Positions 1 through 8,142 of a stretch of DNA of 64,000 nucleotides are shown here, one piece after another (the first letter of the stretch is position 1; every line of letters begins with the position of its first letter). Source of the stretch: Saprospiraceae bacterium (GTDB taxonomy: Bacteria; Bacteroidota; Bacteroidia; Chitinophagales; Saprospiraceae); NCBI GenBank assembly GCA_016715465.1, contig JADKAA010000029.1:310001-374000 (forward strand). The letters run 5' to 3'. The position numbers and the translations under genes were made by a program. Below the pieces are notes generated by a model. That model was not told the origin of the DNA and made no database searches. It was given only the letters and a program-made list of their open reading frames with translations.

Positions 1-1
1 G

Positions 2-721
2 GGTACAGAAACATTTGTAATGGGACTGCACCGTGCGGCAGAAAACCTGGCAGTCGCCCAAAGGGAAAACGAGGTCATCCTCATGGAAAATGATTATGAA
101 AACAATTATGAAGGTTACGATCCAAATTCTCCTGTAGGTCATATCGTGCTTTCCTCATTTCAGGACGCCTACCTTGAAAAAAGTCTTGATTTTGCTTCTA
201 AGATTGAAAGAAACCTTGCAAACCGCGGGCTGAGTACTTCAAGAGGAGTTAAACAGGCCGGCTTTGCCGTTTTACGGAGGGCAACCATGCCGAGTGTACT
301 AATCGAGACAGGCTTTATCAGCAATGAAGATGAGGAAAAATGGCTTTCCAGTACGGATGGGCAATATCAGATTTGCGCTTCAATCGCGGTTGCCGTAGAA
401 TCATTTTTTGCGGCTGATCGCGTTCAATGGGCAGATACAAATCCTAAAACACCCGAAAGTGTGACATCCCCTCAGGAAGAAAGCGTAACTGTTCCGGCGA
501 CCAAATCAAGCTATTCGATACAAATTGCGGCGATGAAGTCCAAAGCAGATCCAAAATTACTTGTCAGCCTGGAGCCCATTGGTAAATTAAATGTATTTTT
601 AGAAAACGGTTATTATAAATATCAATTGGGGGAATACATCACACAGGAAGAGGCTGAAAGTGCCAAAAGAACTTTAAAGGAGCTGGGATATTCTGGTGCT
701 TTTGTGGTGAAAAAATTATAA
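2..721 (+). CDS. N-acetylmuramoyl-L-alanine amidase, C-terminal part, with SPOR domain (5' truncated)
   Basis: The reading frame is open from base 2, so the gene begins before the window. The first visible residues, GTETFVMGLHRAAENLAVAQ, match the middle of Amidase_3 zinc enzymes, which cut the amide bond between muramic acid and the stem peptide in the periplasm. The late catalytic region is present as MPSVLIETGFISNEDEE, which holds the conserved glutamate. The first zinc ligands are outside the window. After a Thr/Pro/Ser-rich linker the last 70 residues (from YSIQIAAMKSKADP) form a SPOR domain, which binds denuded glycan at division sites. The next gene starts 18 bp downstream on the same strand. 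Family assignment is firm; the exact amidase subtype is not. Confidence 0.88.
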   Translation, partial: GTETFVMGLHRAAENLAVAQRENEVILMENDYENNYEGYDPNSPVGHIVLSSFQDAYLEKSLDFASKIERNLANRGLSTSRGVKQAGFAVLRRATMPSVLIETGFISNEDEEKWLSSTDGQYQICASIAVAVESFFAADRVQWADTNPKTPESVTSPQEESVTVPATKSSYSIQIAAMKSKADPKLLVSLEPIGKLNVFLENGYYKYQLGEYITQEEAESAKRTLKELGYSGAFVVKKL

Positions 722-739
722 AAATTTAAAGGATCAGAC

Positions 740-1489
740 ATGGTAGGATTTGAATTCCGGATATCGACAAGGGCGCTGGAAGACCTTGTGCATAAAGCCC
801 TTATTGAAGGTATCCCTGCACATTCAATGGAGGTCAATTCTTTTGACATTCAATTAAAGGTATTGGGCAGTCCAACGGTGCACGCGGAAGACAAGTGCAT
901 TTCGATCAGTTTACCCCTGGGCATTCATTTTGCCAGACAGGCTGGTTTATTTACCGTTCAGGGTCATGGTAAAATTAACGTCCATATTGAATCAAACTAT
1001 GATGTAAATGCATCATTTGCCCTTTCAACAAGGTCGGCCATAGCAACCCATCATTGGATCGAAAAACCGGTAATTGACTTTGGGTCATTGGATATAACCG
1101 TTGAAAAGCTGGTAGATCTCATACTCAAACATTATCATGACATGATCGCCTATGGCATTGACAAAGCTTTAAAGACAAACTTTGACCTCCGGAATGTGGT
1201 TTACGAGTTGGTTGAACATGTCAAAAAAGAAATTGGACAATTTTCATTTCATGGCCTCAAACTTTTTATTGAGCCATCAGAATTATTGATAGAGCCCGTC
1301 AGAAATGAAGATGGTAAAATGGTATTTAAGGGAGCCCTTAGGGCAGATATAGCTTGTGCCAAAGAAAACCCTTTACCTGCAAATGAACTTTACCTCAGGT
1401 GGGTCGAAACCATGCTTAACGACAACATCACTTACGTTCACGTCGATGTAAAAGAAGAAACCATATCTGATATTTTATTGAATTTATAA
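740..1489 (+). CDS. DUF4403 family protein, N-terminal two thirds (frame broken at its end)
   Basis: The protein matches the Bacteroidota DUF4403 layout: a beta-rich first half, the signature WIEKPVIDFGSLDI, then a helix of the type IDKALKTNFDLRN, and a second half starting FHGLKLFIEPSELLIEP. The function of the family is unknown; its fold is usually compared with lipid-binding BPI/SMP tubes, which is inference. There is no signal peptide or lipobox at the chosen ATG, unlike many relatives. The frame stops at 1487-1489, but homologous sequence resumes at once one frame over (see 1513-1941). Adding one T in the TTT at 1483-1485 gives a continuous reading ...DILLNFINTQEYGGE..., so this is one gene of about 400 codons with a 1-base deletion or sequencing error. 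Confidence 0.7.
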   Translation: MVGFEFRISTRALEDLVHKALIEGIPAHSMEVNSFDIQLKVLGSPTVHAEDKCISISLPLGIHFARQAGLFTVQGHGKINVHIESNYDVNASFALSTRSAIATHHWIEKPVIDFGSLDITVEKLVDLILKHYHDMIAYGIDKALKTNFDLRNVVYELVEHVKKEIGQFSFHGLKLFIEPSELLIEPVRNEDGKMVFKGALRADIACAKENPLPANELYLRWVETMLNDNITYVHVDVKEETISDILLNL

Positions 1490-1512
1490 ACACCCAGGAA
1501 TATGGGGGAGAA

Positions 1513-1941
1513 ATGCTTGTGGCCGATGCATGCACCGTTGACTTCAGTCCGGAAAAACTGAATGTTGCCCTGAAGCTTAAAAGCCCGTTACAAGCTTATG
1601 TCACCATGACCGGCGTTCCCAGATACAACGAATTTGAATCACTCTTATACCTCGATAATCTAGATGTGGATCTTAAGGCCACAAACCTTATTTACCGGAT
1701 TACGGCACCATTATTAAACAAGTTTCTTGAATCCGGTTTCAAGGATAAACTACCTATAGCTGTCGACAAGATGGTAAGTCTGCAGCTTGAAGAAAAGTTG
1801 CCTTTGAGCATGCAGTTAAATGGTATGCACCTGAAAGCCGATATAAAACAGATGCAGGTCACTGAGCTGCTTTTTCAAAATGGCGGAGTAACGGCCATAG
1901 TTAAGTTGGACGATTTTTTAATTGAAGGCATCATGTATTAA
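1513..1941 (+). CDS. DUF4403 family protein, C-terminal part (continuation of the preceding gene in another frame)
   Basis: This frame is open from about base 1486 without a stop, and its residues INTQEYGGEML directly continue the preceding frame. The body (SPEKLNVALKLKSPLQAYVT, then TGVPRYN and LYLDNLDVDLKATN) is the typical C-terminal half of DUF4403, in which a strand-rich repeat ends in a short amphipathic helix. ATG 1513 is only the first in-frame methionine after the break; it is unlikely to be a genuine start because it lies inside the domain. The stop overlaps the end of the convergent MFS gene by 4 bp. Confidence 0.62.
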   Translation: MLVADACTVDFSPEKLNVALKLKSPLQAYVTMTGVPRYNEFESLLYLDNLDVDLKATNLIYRITAPLLNKFLESGFKDKLPIAVDKMVSLQLEEKLPLSMQLNGMHLKADIKQMQVTELLFQNGGVTAIVKLDDFLIEGIMY

Positions 1942-3161
1942 GCCGTTGATACAAGTGTCGCCGGGCTCTTTCGAAGCAACATCCCATAAAAAAGGAAAGC
2001 AAGAATGAGCGACAGTAAGGCCGTCAACAGATACAATTTATCGAAGCCAAGCTGTTCTGCAAGGTATAGTCCTGCTACAGGTGCAATGATGTGTGATATG
2101 CCGTAAGCTACAGAGTATAAAGCCATATACTGTCCTTGTCTGGTAGGAGATGGTTGGGAAAATACAAAACTCATCATGAATGGCATGGCCATGATTTCGG
2201 CCAGGGTAATGAAAAAGGTATATGCTATGGAAAAAGTCAGTGAATCATTTCTTAAAAACAAAATGAAATAGGCCAGAGCCATCATACCACAGCCGACGGC
2301 AATAAAAAGATATTTACTTTTAAACTGTTCCATCTTATACACCAATGGCATTTCCATCAAAACCACCAAAAAGCCATTCAAAGCCAAAAGGTAGCCAATC
2401 ACATCTTCACTGTAGTGAAATGATTTGCTAAAATATACAGGCACACTGGCAAAGAGCTGAAAAAAGCAAGTGCCAAACCCACTTACCAGCAATAAAAACA
2501 AGAGGTATCCCCGGTCAAAAAAAGCTGAACTTTCGCGACTGATGGGTTCTGGTTTTTTACTACTGACCCTATCCAGTTGTTTCTTGGGAAGGTACATCAG
2601 TACCATTGCCGCTGCTGCTACTGAAGTGATGGCATCTATCAAAAATATCCATTTAAATCCGACACTTACTGCCACGATTCCTCCGAGGGCAGGACCTATA
2701 CCAAAGCCCAAGTTTATGGCAAGTCTCATTAATGAAAAGGCTCTGGTCCGTGTTTCGTCGGTGGAAAATTTGGCCACTGCTACCGAATTCGCCGGCCTGA
2801 AAGTATCTGCAACGAGACTGTAGAAAAAAACCAAGCCCAGGATGGCATAAAAATTAGTGAAAAAAAGCAGGGGCACCAAAAAAAGGCCACTGACTAAAAG
2901 AGAATACACCATAACCCCATGTACATTTCTTCTGTCTGTAATCCAGCCACCTGCATAACTGCCAATGATGCTTCCTGTTCCGTAGGCTGCCATAACCAAA
3001 CCTGCCTGGCCCATCGAATAATGAAGCTCTTTGGTAAGGTACAACGACATGAAAGCAATGACCATCGACCCGGTACGGTTGATAAACATCGAAGCGGCCA
3101 GAATCCATACATGGACAGAAATACCACTAAAAGACCTGAGAAAAATGCGATCAATCCTCAA
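1938..3161 (-). CDS. MFS transporter (drug efflux type, 12 TM)
   Basis: A 407-residue major facilitator protein with about 12 hydrophobic segments. The N-terminal half carries the loop 2-3 motif A variant GGWITDRR (about residues 76-83) and TM4-TM5 residues FRPANSVAVAKF and GFGIGPALGGIVA, features of proton-driven multidrug exporters such as MdtH-like proteins. The substrate cannot be read from the sequence. The only start compatible with the upstream in-frame stop is TTG at 3161, because the next ATG would remove TM1. It begins 10 bp after the stop of the ornithine aminotransferase gene and probably shares its transcript. Confidence 0.85.
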   Translation of the reverse strand: MRIDRIFLRSFSGISVHVWILAASMFINRTGSMVIAFMSLYLTKELHYSMGQAGLVMAAYGTGSIIGSYAGGWITDRRNVHGVMVYSLLVSGLFLVPLLFFTNFYAILGLVFFYSLVADTFRPANSVAVAKFSTDETRTRAFSLMRLAINLGFGIGPALGGIVAVSVGFKWIFLIDAITSVAAAAMVLMYLPKKQLDRVSSKKPEPISRESSAFFDRGYLLFLLLVSGFGTCFFQLFASVPVYFSKSFHYSEDVIGYLLALNGFLVVLMEMPLVYKMEQFKSKYLFIAVGCGMMALAYFILFLRNDSLTFSIAYTFFITLAEIMAMPFMMSFVFSQPSPTRQGQYMALYSVAYGISHIIAPVAGLYLAEQLGFDKLYLLTALLSLILAFLFYGMLLRKSPATLVSTA

Positions 3162-3171
3162 TGCCCGGGGT

Positions 3172-4131
3172 TTAGCCTTTTTTTACAAAATTCAATATGG
3201 TATTTTCAATTATAATGCAGCAGTCCTCCAATTGATCCTCCGTGATGACCAACGGCGGGGCAAATCGTATGATGTTGCCGTGAGTCGGTTTTGCAAGCAG
3301 GCCATTTTCTTTTAAGGCAACACATATGTCCCAGGCGGTATGGCTATTTTCGTCGTCATTAATGACAATGGCATTGAGCAAACCCTTACCCCTCACGAGA
3401 GATACGAGGCTTGACTTTGCTGCCAGTTGTTGCATTCGCTCCCGGAAAATAATGCCCAGTTCGTTTGCCTTTTCTGCCAATTGTTCATCCAGCACAACCT
3501 GAAGTGCTTCTGAGGCTACCACACAGGCAAGGGGATTGCCACCAAAGGTAGAACCATGTTCTCCCGGTTTGATGCACATCATGACCTCATCATCTGCAAG
3601 GACGGCACTTACGGGTATCGTGCCTCCACTTAAGGCTTTACCCAGCACAAGAATGTCAGCCCTGCTTTCGTACTTATTTTCACAAGGACCTTCACAAACG
3701 CAATTGCCACATGTGGCAAGCAACTTTCCTGTCCTGGCTATACCAGTCTGCACTTCATCGGCAATGAATAATACGTTGTGTTGGGTGCAAAGCCTTCTGA
3801 CATTTAATAGGTAATCATCTGCCGGCACATAAACTCCCGCTTCGCCCTGTATGGGTTCAAGGATAACTCCGGCTACATTTTTATTTTTAAGTGTTTTTTC
3901 CAGCGTCGCAATATCATCGTAAGGAATAATTTCATAACCTGGCATATAAGGTCCAAAATCTTTTGTGGCATGGGGGTCAACAGAAGCAGAGATGACAGCC
4001 AGGGTACGGCCATGAAAATTTCCGGATGCGAAGACGATTATCGCTTCTCCCTGCGGAATACCTTTTTTGATGTAAGCCCATTTGCGGCATAGTTTCAAGG
4101 CCGTTTCCACGGCCTCTACTCCGGTATTCAT
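3172..4131 (-). CDS. rocD: Ornithine aminotransferase, large C-terminal part (frame broken)
   Basis: This frame covers most of a class III PLP aminotransferase that moves the delta-amino group of ornithine to 2-oxoglutarate, yielding glutamate semialdehyde. Visible features are MNTGVEAVETALKLCRKWAY, FHGRTLAVISAS, LEPIQGEAGVYVP, the PLP-contacting aspartate in FIADEVQTGIARTGK, and the Schiff-base lysine in VLGKALSGG, with STFGGNPLAC downstream. The insertion GNCVCEGPCENKY replaces the usual short loop and carries four cysteines. The first ATG here is internal; homology continues upstream in another frame at 4164-4457. One missing A at the run in 4168-4172 explains the break. Confidence 0.85.
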   Translation of the reverse strand: MNTGVEAVETALKLCRKWAYIKKGIPQGEAIIVFASGNFHGRTLAVISASVDPHATKDFGPYMPGYEIIPYDDIATLEKTLKNKNVAGVILEPIQGEAGVYVPADDYLLNVRRLCTQHNVLFIADEVQTGIARTGKLLATCGNCVCEGPCENKYESRADILVLGKALSGGTIPVSAVLADDEVMMCIKPGEHGSTFGGNPLACVVASEALQVVLDEQLAEKANELGIIFRERMQQLAAKSSLVSLVRGKGLLNAIVINDDENSHTAWDICVALKENGLLAKPTHGNIIRFAPPLVITEDQLEDCCIIIENTILNFVKKG

Positions 4132-4163
4132 GGGTAATACTTTGTCGTAACCAAAATAAGAGG

Positions 4164-4457
4164 TTATGTATTTTCATATACACCCAGCTGGTCATTGTAA
4201 AATGCCCGTGATGTAAGTGTAAGTTTCTGAGCCTGTTCCATTAAAGCAGCCGTGATTCTTGGATGACAATGACCCTGGTTTACTGCTGAATACGAAGAAA
4301 GAAAATCAAAATATTGTTTACCTTCCACATCCCAAACAAGGGCACCGTCGCCACGAGAGATAACCACCGGAATTGGGTGGTAATTATGGGCACCATACTT
4401 ATCTTCCAATTGTATGAAATCTGCCGTTGTGCGTTTATCTTCTTTAATCATCATCAT
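4164..4457 (-). CDS. rocD: Ornithine aminotransferase, N-terminal part (frame broken)
   Basis: Residues DKYGAHNYHPIPVVISRGDG and FDFLSSYSAVNQGHCHPRI are the standard N-terminus of ornithine aminotransferase, ending ...YNDQLGVYEN before a stop. In the neighbouring frame the reading continues as YITSYFGYDKVLP into the rest of the enzyme, so an AAAA that should be AAAAA restores a gene of about 415 codons. I chose ATG 4457 (MMMIKED) over earlier in-frame starts because a TATCTTTG promoter element lies only 8-15 bp upstream, leaving almost no leader. Confidence 0.8.
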   Translation of the reverse strand: MMMIKEDKRTTADFIQLEDKYGAHNYHPIPVVISRGDGALVWDVEGKQYFDFLSSYSAVNQGHCHPRITAALMEQAQKLTLTSRAFYNDQLGVYENT

Positions 4458-4464
4458 TTTTATA

Positions 4465-4472
4465 CAAAGATA
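4465..4472 (-). promoter_or_regulatory. Bacteroidota -7 promoter element upstream of rocD
   Basis: TATCTTTG on the minus strand matches the phylum consensus TAnnTTTG exactly. Transcription would start only a few bases before ATG 4457, so the message would be nearly leaderless. No clear -33 TTTG was seen at the preferred distance. Confidence 0.5.
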
Positions 4473-4570
4473 AGTCGCAAAGCTTGGATAAAATAGCTCA
4501 TTACACGCCACTGGTGATCAATTCCTTAGGATTGGGTCTTCAATTTCGGGACAAAATTGACTTTTTTATT

Positions 4571-4578
4571 TACTTTTG
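4571..4578 (+). promoter_or_regulatory. Bacteroidota -7 promoter element upstream of fabI
   Basis: TACTTTTG fits TAnnTTTG and ends 17 bp before ATG 4596. It supports 4596, not an earlier in-frame codon, as the true start. The rocD element lies about 100 bp away on the other strand, so the two genes are divergently transcribed from this spacer. Confidence 0.5.
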
Positions 4579-4595
4579 CCTTCAAACATATAAAT

Positions 4596-5398
4596 ATGCC
4601 AACATCACTATTGTCTGGAAAAAGGGTATTATATTCGGAGCACTAGATGAAAAATCCATAGCCTGGAAAGTTGCAGAAAGGGCTGTTGAAGAAGGTGCAA
4701 CCATCGTGCTAACCAATGCGCCCGTTGCTCTCAGAATGGGAACCATCAATGAGCTGGCCGAAAAATGCAAGGCTCAGGTAATTGGGGCTGATGCCACTGA
4801 AGTTGCTGACCTGGAGAACTTGTTGGCAAAGTCCCAGGAAATTTTCGGTGGGAAAATTGACTTTATGCTGCACAGCATTGGCATGAGCCTCAATGTGCGC
4901 AAAAAGAAGGATTATACAGACCTCAACTACGAATGGATGCAAAAAACACTGGATATCTCGGCGATATCTTTTCATAAATTAATGCAATCGGCTATGAACC
5001 TGGACGCTATGTCTGAATGGGGTAGTATCGTTGCCTTGACTTATATCGCTGCACAAAGAACTTTTCCAGATTATAATGAGATGGCTGAGGCAAAGGCATT
5101 ATTGGAGAGTTTCGGAAGGTCATTTGGTTATCATTGGGCCAAAAAGGCAAAAGTGAGGGTCAATACGGTTTCTCAATCTCCAACCATAACCACTGCAGGT
5201 TCCGGAGTCAAAGGATTTAGTGACTTTTATGGTTATGCCGACAAAATGTCTCCTCTGGGAAATGCAGATGCTCTTTCCTGCGCAGATTATTGTCTTACTT
5301 TATTTTCGGACTACACAAGAATGGTAACCATGCAAAATCTTTTCCATGACGGAGGATTTAGCTCCATGGGCATGGCCCCTGAATTGCTTGATGAATAG
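4596..5398 (+). CDS. fabI: Enoyl-[acyl-carrier-protein] reductase (NADH), with an apparent frameshift near the N-terminus
   Basis: FabI reduces the trans-2-enoyl-ACP double bond in the last step of each fatty acid elongation cycle. Seen here: the nucleotide-binding start GIIFGALDEKSIAWKVAERA, the segment DFMLHSIGMSLNVR, and the catalytic Tyr-x6-Lys as YNEMAEAK. Length from 4596 is about 267 residues, normal for the family. ATG 4596 reads MPTSLLSGK in one frame, while GIIFGAL and everything after lie in another. One missing base in the A/G run 4619-4626 reconciles them to MPTSLLSGKRGIIFGAL. Without that correction the downstream frame is open from 4484, but its first residues (about 45) have no resemblance to FabI. 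Confidence 0.85.
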
Positions 5399-5467
5399 CA
5401 CATTAAGCATTGCATTATCTTATATCCGTTTTTAATATGGAAATATTTTATATATAACCCATATTAA

Positions 5468-5498
5468 TTTGTCATTCTGGCATTTTTTTCTAATTTTG
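5468..5498 (+). promoter_or_regulatory. Full Bacteroidota promoter (TTTG-N19-TAATTTTG) for the M23 peptidase gene
   Basis: TTTG at 5468-5471 is followed after 19 bp by TAATTTTG at 5491-5498, the textbook spacing for the major sigma factor of this phylum. The start codon lies about 135 bp further on. Confidence 0.55.
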
Positions 5499-5633
5499 TG
5501 ACATAATCCAAATTGAGCATAGTTGAAATTGGCATGTTTACGCCAAAGTCAATTCCCCCTGATTTCAGACCAAGTCTGATAAATTTTCGAGAAAACTACA
5601 TTGAGTATTTACTTAATAACCAAAAGTATAAGT

Positions 5634-6617
5634 ATGAAGCATACCAAATATGTATTCAACGAAAGAACGCTTCAATTTGAAAAACACACATCATCCCGAA
5701 AACAAATTCTCCTTAAATTCTCCGGAATCGGGCTTGCCATAGTATTTACCTCCGTCTCACTTTTTTTATTGGGAATGAAATTATTTCCTTCACCCAATGA
5801 AAAAGCGCTGTATTCTGAAGTAGAAATGCTGAAGTCTCAAATTAAATCTATGGATCAGGATTTTGATAAACTGGCGGATAACCTCTCCACACTTCATGAA
5901 AAAGACAATCAGGTTCACCGGTTGATTTTTGGCGTAAATCCTATTTCAGATGGAGTTTGGAATGGCGGTACCGGTGGTCATGATAAGTATGCCTACCTCA
6001 ATTCTTATTCTTCATCTGGAGATTACCTTAAAGCTCAGTTGACCAAGTTAGATAAGCTCAAGACAAAATTTAATATTCAGCAAAAGTCTTTGGATTCGCT
6101 GTATACCATAGCACTCAAAAGAGAAAAAAGGCTTTCTTCGGTTCCTTCCATAAAACCAGTTCAGGCAGATAAACTTAAAAAAGACCTGGAATACCTCTCT
6201 GGTTTTGGCATAAGACTGCATCCCCTGCATAAGGTCCGTAAGTTCCATAAAGGCATAGACTTCACGGCACCTTCAGGTACAGCCATTCAGGCGACAGGAG
6301 ACGGCAAAGTAGTTAAAGTAGAAAGGGGAGGAAGAGGATATGGAAATTGTGTTACCATTGACCATGGCTTTGGATTCCAAACCCTATATGGCCATATGCT
6401 CAAAATTACCGTTAAAGAAGGTCAGCGGGTTAAAAAAGGTCAATCGATTGGCCTCGTGGGCTCAACTGGTACAAGTACAGCCCCACATCTTCATTATGAA
6501 GTCCATATAAATGGATCGGCAGTAAATCCCATCAACTATGTACTCGATGGACTTACTCCCATGGAATACAAAGATCTTGTGATTAAATCGGCACAAGAAA
6601 ACCAAAGCTGGGATTAA
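5634..6617 (+). CDS. M23 family (LytM-type) metallopeptidase, membrane-anchored
   Basis: A 327-residue protein with a short cytoplasmic tail (KHTKYVFNERTLQFEKH), one transmembrane segment near residues 27-51, a coiled-coil-prone periplasmic stretch (about 60-180), and a C-terminal peptidase_M23 domain. The domain shows HKGIDFTAPSGT with the first zinc histidine and aspartate, and HLHYEV with the HxH ligand pair, so it should be an active endopeptidase on peptidoglycan cross-links. The ATG at 5634 is preferred to upstream in-frame codons because the widespread Bacteroidota form begins MKxxKYxFN. It could also serve as an activator of other hydrolases, but the zinc ligands argue for catalysis. 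Confidence 0.88.
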   Translation: MKHTKYVFNERTLQFEKHTSSRKQILLKFSGIGLAIVFTSVSLFLLGMKLFPSPNEKALYSEVEMLKSQIKSMDQDFDKLADNLSTLHEKDNQVHRLIFGVNPISDGVWNGGTGGHDKYAYLNSYSSSGDYLKAQLTKLDKLKTKFNIQQKSLDSLYTIALKREKRLSSVPSIKPVQADKLKKDLEYLSGFGIRLHPLHKVRKFHKGIDFTAPSGTAIQATGDGKVVKVERGGRGYGNCVTIDHGFGFQTLYGHMLKITVKEGQRVKKGQSIGLVGSTGTSTAPHLHYEVHINGSAVNPINYVLDGLTPMEYKDLVIKSAQENQSWD

Positions 6618-6761
6618 ACGGAATTAACACCTGATGGCTATTATTCCTTGTCCTTTGATTTGACAGAAGGAGCAGTAACAGACAACTCGCTAAACGGTAT
6701 CACATTCCCTGTTTTGAAATTACCAACCGGTTGGAGAAGGGACTTTTGGTTCGCGACTAAA

Positions 6762-7655
6762 TCAGCGTCCTGGTACGAATTTGAGGCTTACAGAATTAAC
6801 GCAATGTCTGACATTTTTTGTCGTTAATCTTTCCCCTGTAAAAACATGGCCAAGATGTCCATTACACCTGCTGCAAACAATTTCTGTTCGTCTGCCATCC
6901 GCATCTGGAATTCTTTTAACTGCACCGGGGATCTCATCATCAAATGCAGGCCAGCCACATCCAGAATCAAATTTGTGACTTGAGTTATACAATGGCGCAT
7001 TACATTGTCTGCAGATATATTGACCATTGGCAAAATGTTTATCATATTCTCCGGTAAAAGGCCGTTCTGTTCCCTTACTCTTAATCACATAAGATTCTTC
7101 CGGGGTAAGATCATTGAATTGTGATGGATCCTGTTTTAGTAAATGACTAAAGGCTTTTCTTGCTTTGCTGACTTTAGGTCCCACGACGAATGCGCAATAT
7201 GTCTGGCCGGGATTTTTGGCAAAATACTGCTGATGGTAATCCTCGGCGGGGTAAAATTCCGGAGAGGGCAGCACATCGGTTATAACAGAACCATCATAAA
7301 GAGGCTTTGCATCTTCCAAAATTGACCTTTCAATGTCTAATTTATCCTTTTCATTCTTGTAAAAGACTACCGATCTGTATTGGCTTCCTATGTCATTACC
7401 CTGTCTGTTAAGTGTGGTAGGATCGTGGATGGTCCAGAAAACCAAAAGAATTTCTTTTAGCGAAATTAGCTGTGGATTATAAGAAACTGCAACTACTTCA
7501 GCATGTCCGGTCGTACCTTCACATACTGATTTATAGTCCGGGTTTTTTACAGTGCCACCCATATATCCGCTTATGGCACTTTCAACACCATTAATTTGAT
7601 TGTAAACTGCCTCCAGGCACCAAAAACAGCCACCTCCCAGGTAAATGACATTCAT
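6762..7655 (-). CDS. msrAB: Bifunctional peptide methionine sulfoxide reductase MsrA/MsrB
   Basis: A 297-residue fusion that repairs oxidised methionine. Residues 1-160 are MsrA (S-sulfoxide), with the catalytic cysteine C10 in GGGCFWCLEA and the segment GHAEVVAVSY. Residues 170-297 are MsrB (R-sulfoxide), with two zinc CxxC pairs (CRQC and CSRC), GCGWPAFDD, GHLGHVF and the catalytic cysteine in RHCVNSVSLKF. No signal peptide is present, so it acts in the cytoplasm, unlike exported MsrAB of some pathogens. It stands alone, convergent with the M23 peptidase gene across a 144-bp spacer. Confidence 0.93.
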   Translation of the reverse strand: MNVIYLGGGCFWCLEAVYNQINGVESAISGYMGGTVKNPDYKSVCEGTTGHAEVVAVSYNPQLISLKEILLVFWTIHDPTTLNRQGNDIGSQYRSVVFYKNEKDKLDIERSILEDAKPLYDGSVITDVLPSPEFYPAEDYHQQYFAKNPGQTYCAFVVGPKVSKARKAFSHLLKQDPSQFNDLTPEESYVIKSKGTERPFTGEYDKHFANGQYICRQCNAPLYNSSHKFDSGCGWPAFDDEIPGAVKRIPDADGRRTEIVCSRCNGHLGHVFTGERLTTKNVRHCVNSVSLKFVPGR

Positions 7656-7913
7656 GATTTTAAATTTATGGAATTAAAAAGGGTTTGAAATGATGGTCAA
7701 TATTTGAATAAAAATTTCTGACCTCACAACCACAGGTAAACAAGCTTGGCATTACTATTGTTTATTTCCGGGCTAAACGGATTGTCGCATTGTGTGCAGA
7801 TGCACCCAAATCAATATATCCAATAATCAAATATGAAAAAAACCTCTTTACACCTGGAGCCAACACCCAAATGTTTGCAATTCAGATTGCAACATACAGC
7901 ATATTTAGATAAG

Positions 7914-7930
7914 TCGGATGTGACATCCGA
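7914..7930. repeat. Perfect 8-bp inverted repeat
   Basis: TCGGATGT and ACATCCGA are separated by one G. The site lies 3 bp past the stop of the small minus-strand ORF. It has no T-tract on either side, so it may be a protein-binding site rather than an intrinsic terminator. Confidence 0.45.
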
Positions 7931-7933
7931 TGC

Positions 7934-8074
7934 CTAAAAAATTAAAAGGCATTCCTGAAAAACAAAGTATAACATTGTGAGAAGAATAACGGTCACAATA
8001 AGACTGATGACAAGAAATTTCTTCTCTTGAGCCTTTGCCTCGGCATTCTGCGCAGATTTTTTGATTTTCGTCAT
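7934..8074 (-). CDS. Small single-pass membrane protein candidate (46 aa)
   Basis: ATG at 8074 opens a 46-codon frame: a Lys/Ala/Gln/Glu-rich hydrophilic N-terminus (TKIKKSAQNAEAKAQEKK) and one hydrophobic segment (FLVISLIVTVILLTMLYFVF). The charge distribution predicts the N-terminus inside the cell. It is not recognised as any named family. The gene lies just downstream of the BrkB-family membrane protein on the same strand, 68 bp after its stop, so it could share that transcript. The clean amphipathic-to-hydrophobic design is the main reason to call it real. Confidence 0.42.
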   Translation of the reverse strand: MTKIKKSAQNAEAKAQEKKFLVISLIVTVILLTMLYFVFQECLLIF

Positions 8075-8142
8075 TATTGGGAATATTTTACTTGGTCACA
8101 AGATAAATAAAATTTCACAATTCTCCAAAAGCAAAATTAACA

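Larger units (their letters stand above)
7656..8142. other. Intergenic stretch of 487 bp
   Basis: It holds a short palindrome at 7914-7930 and a 46-codon minus-strand ORF at 7934-8074, described separately. I saw no tRNA, riboswitch or further gene in the 7656-7910 part. Confidence 0.5.

Noticed and set aside
1476..1489. Programmed -1 frameshift in the DUF4403 gene
   Set aside because: No proper slippery heptamer or downstream structure; the family is single-frame.
4484..4595. Upstream extension of the fabI frame
   Set aside because: The added residues have no FabI similarity and would place the start upstream of the promoter element; a frame break near 4622 explains them better.
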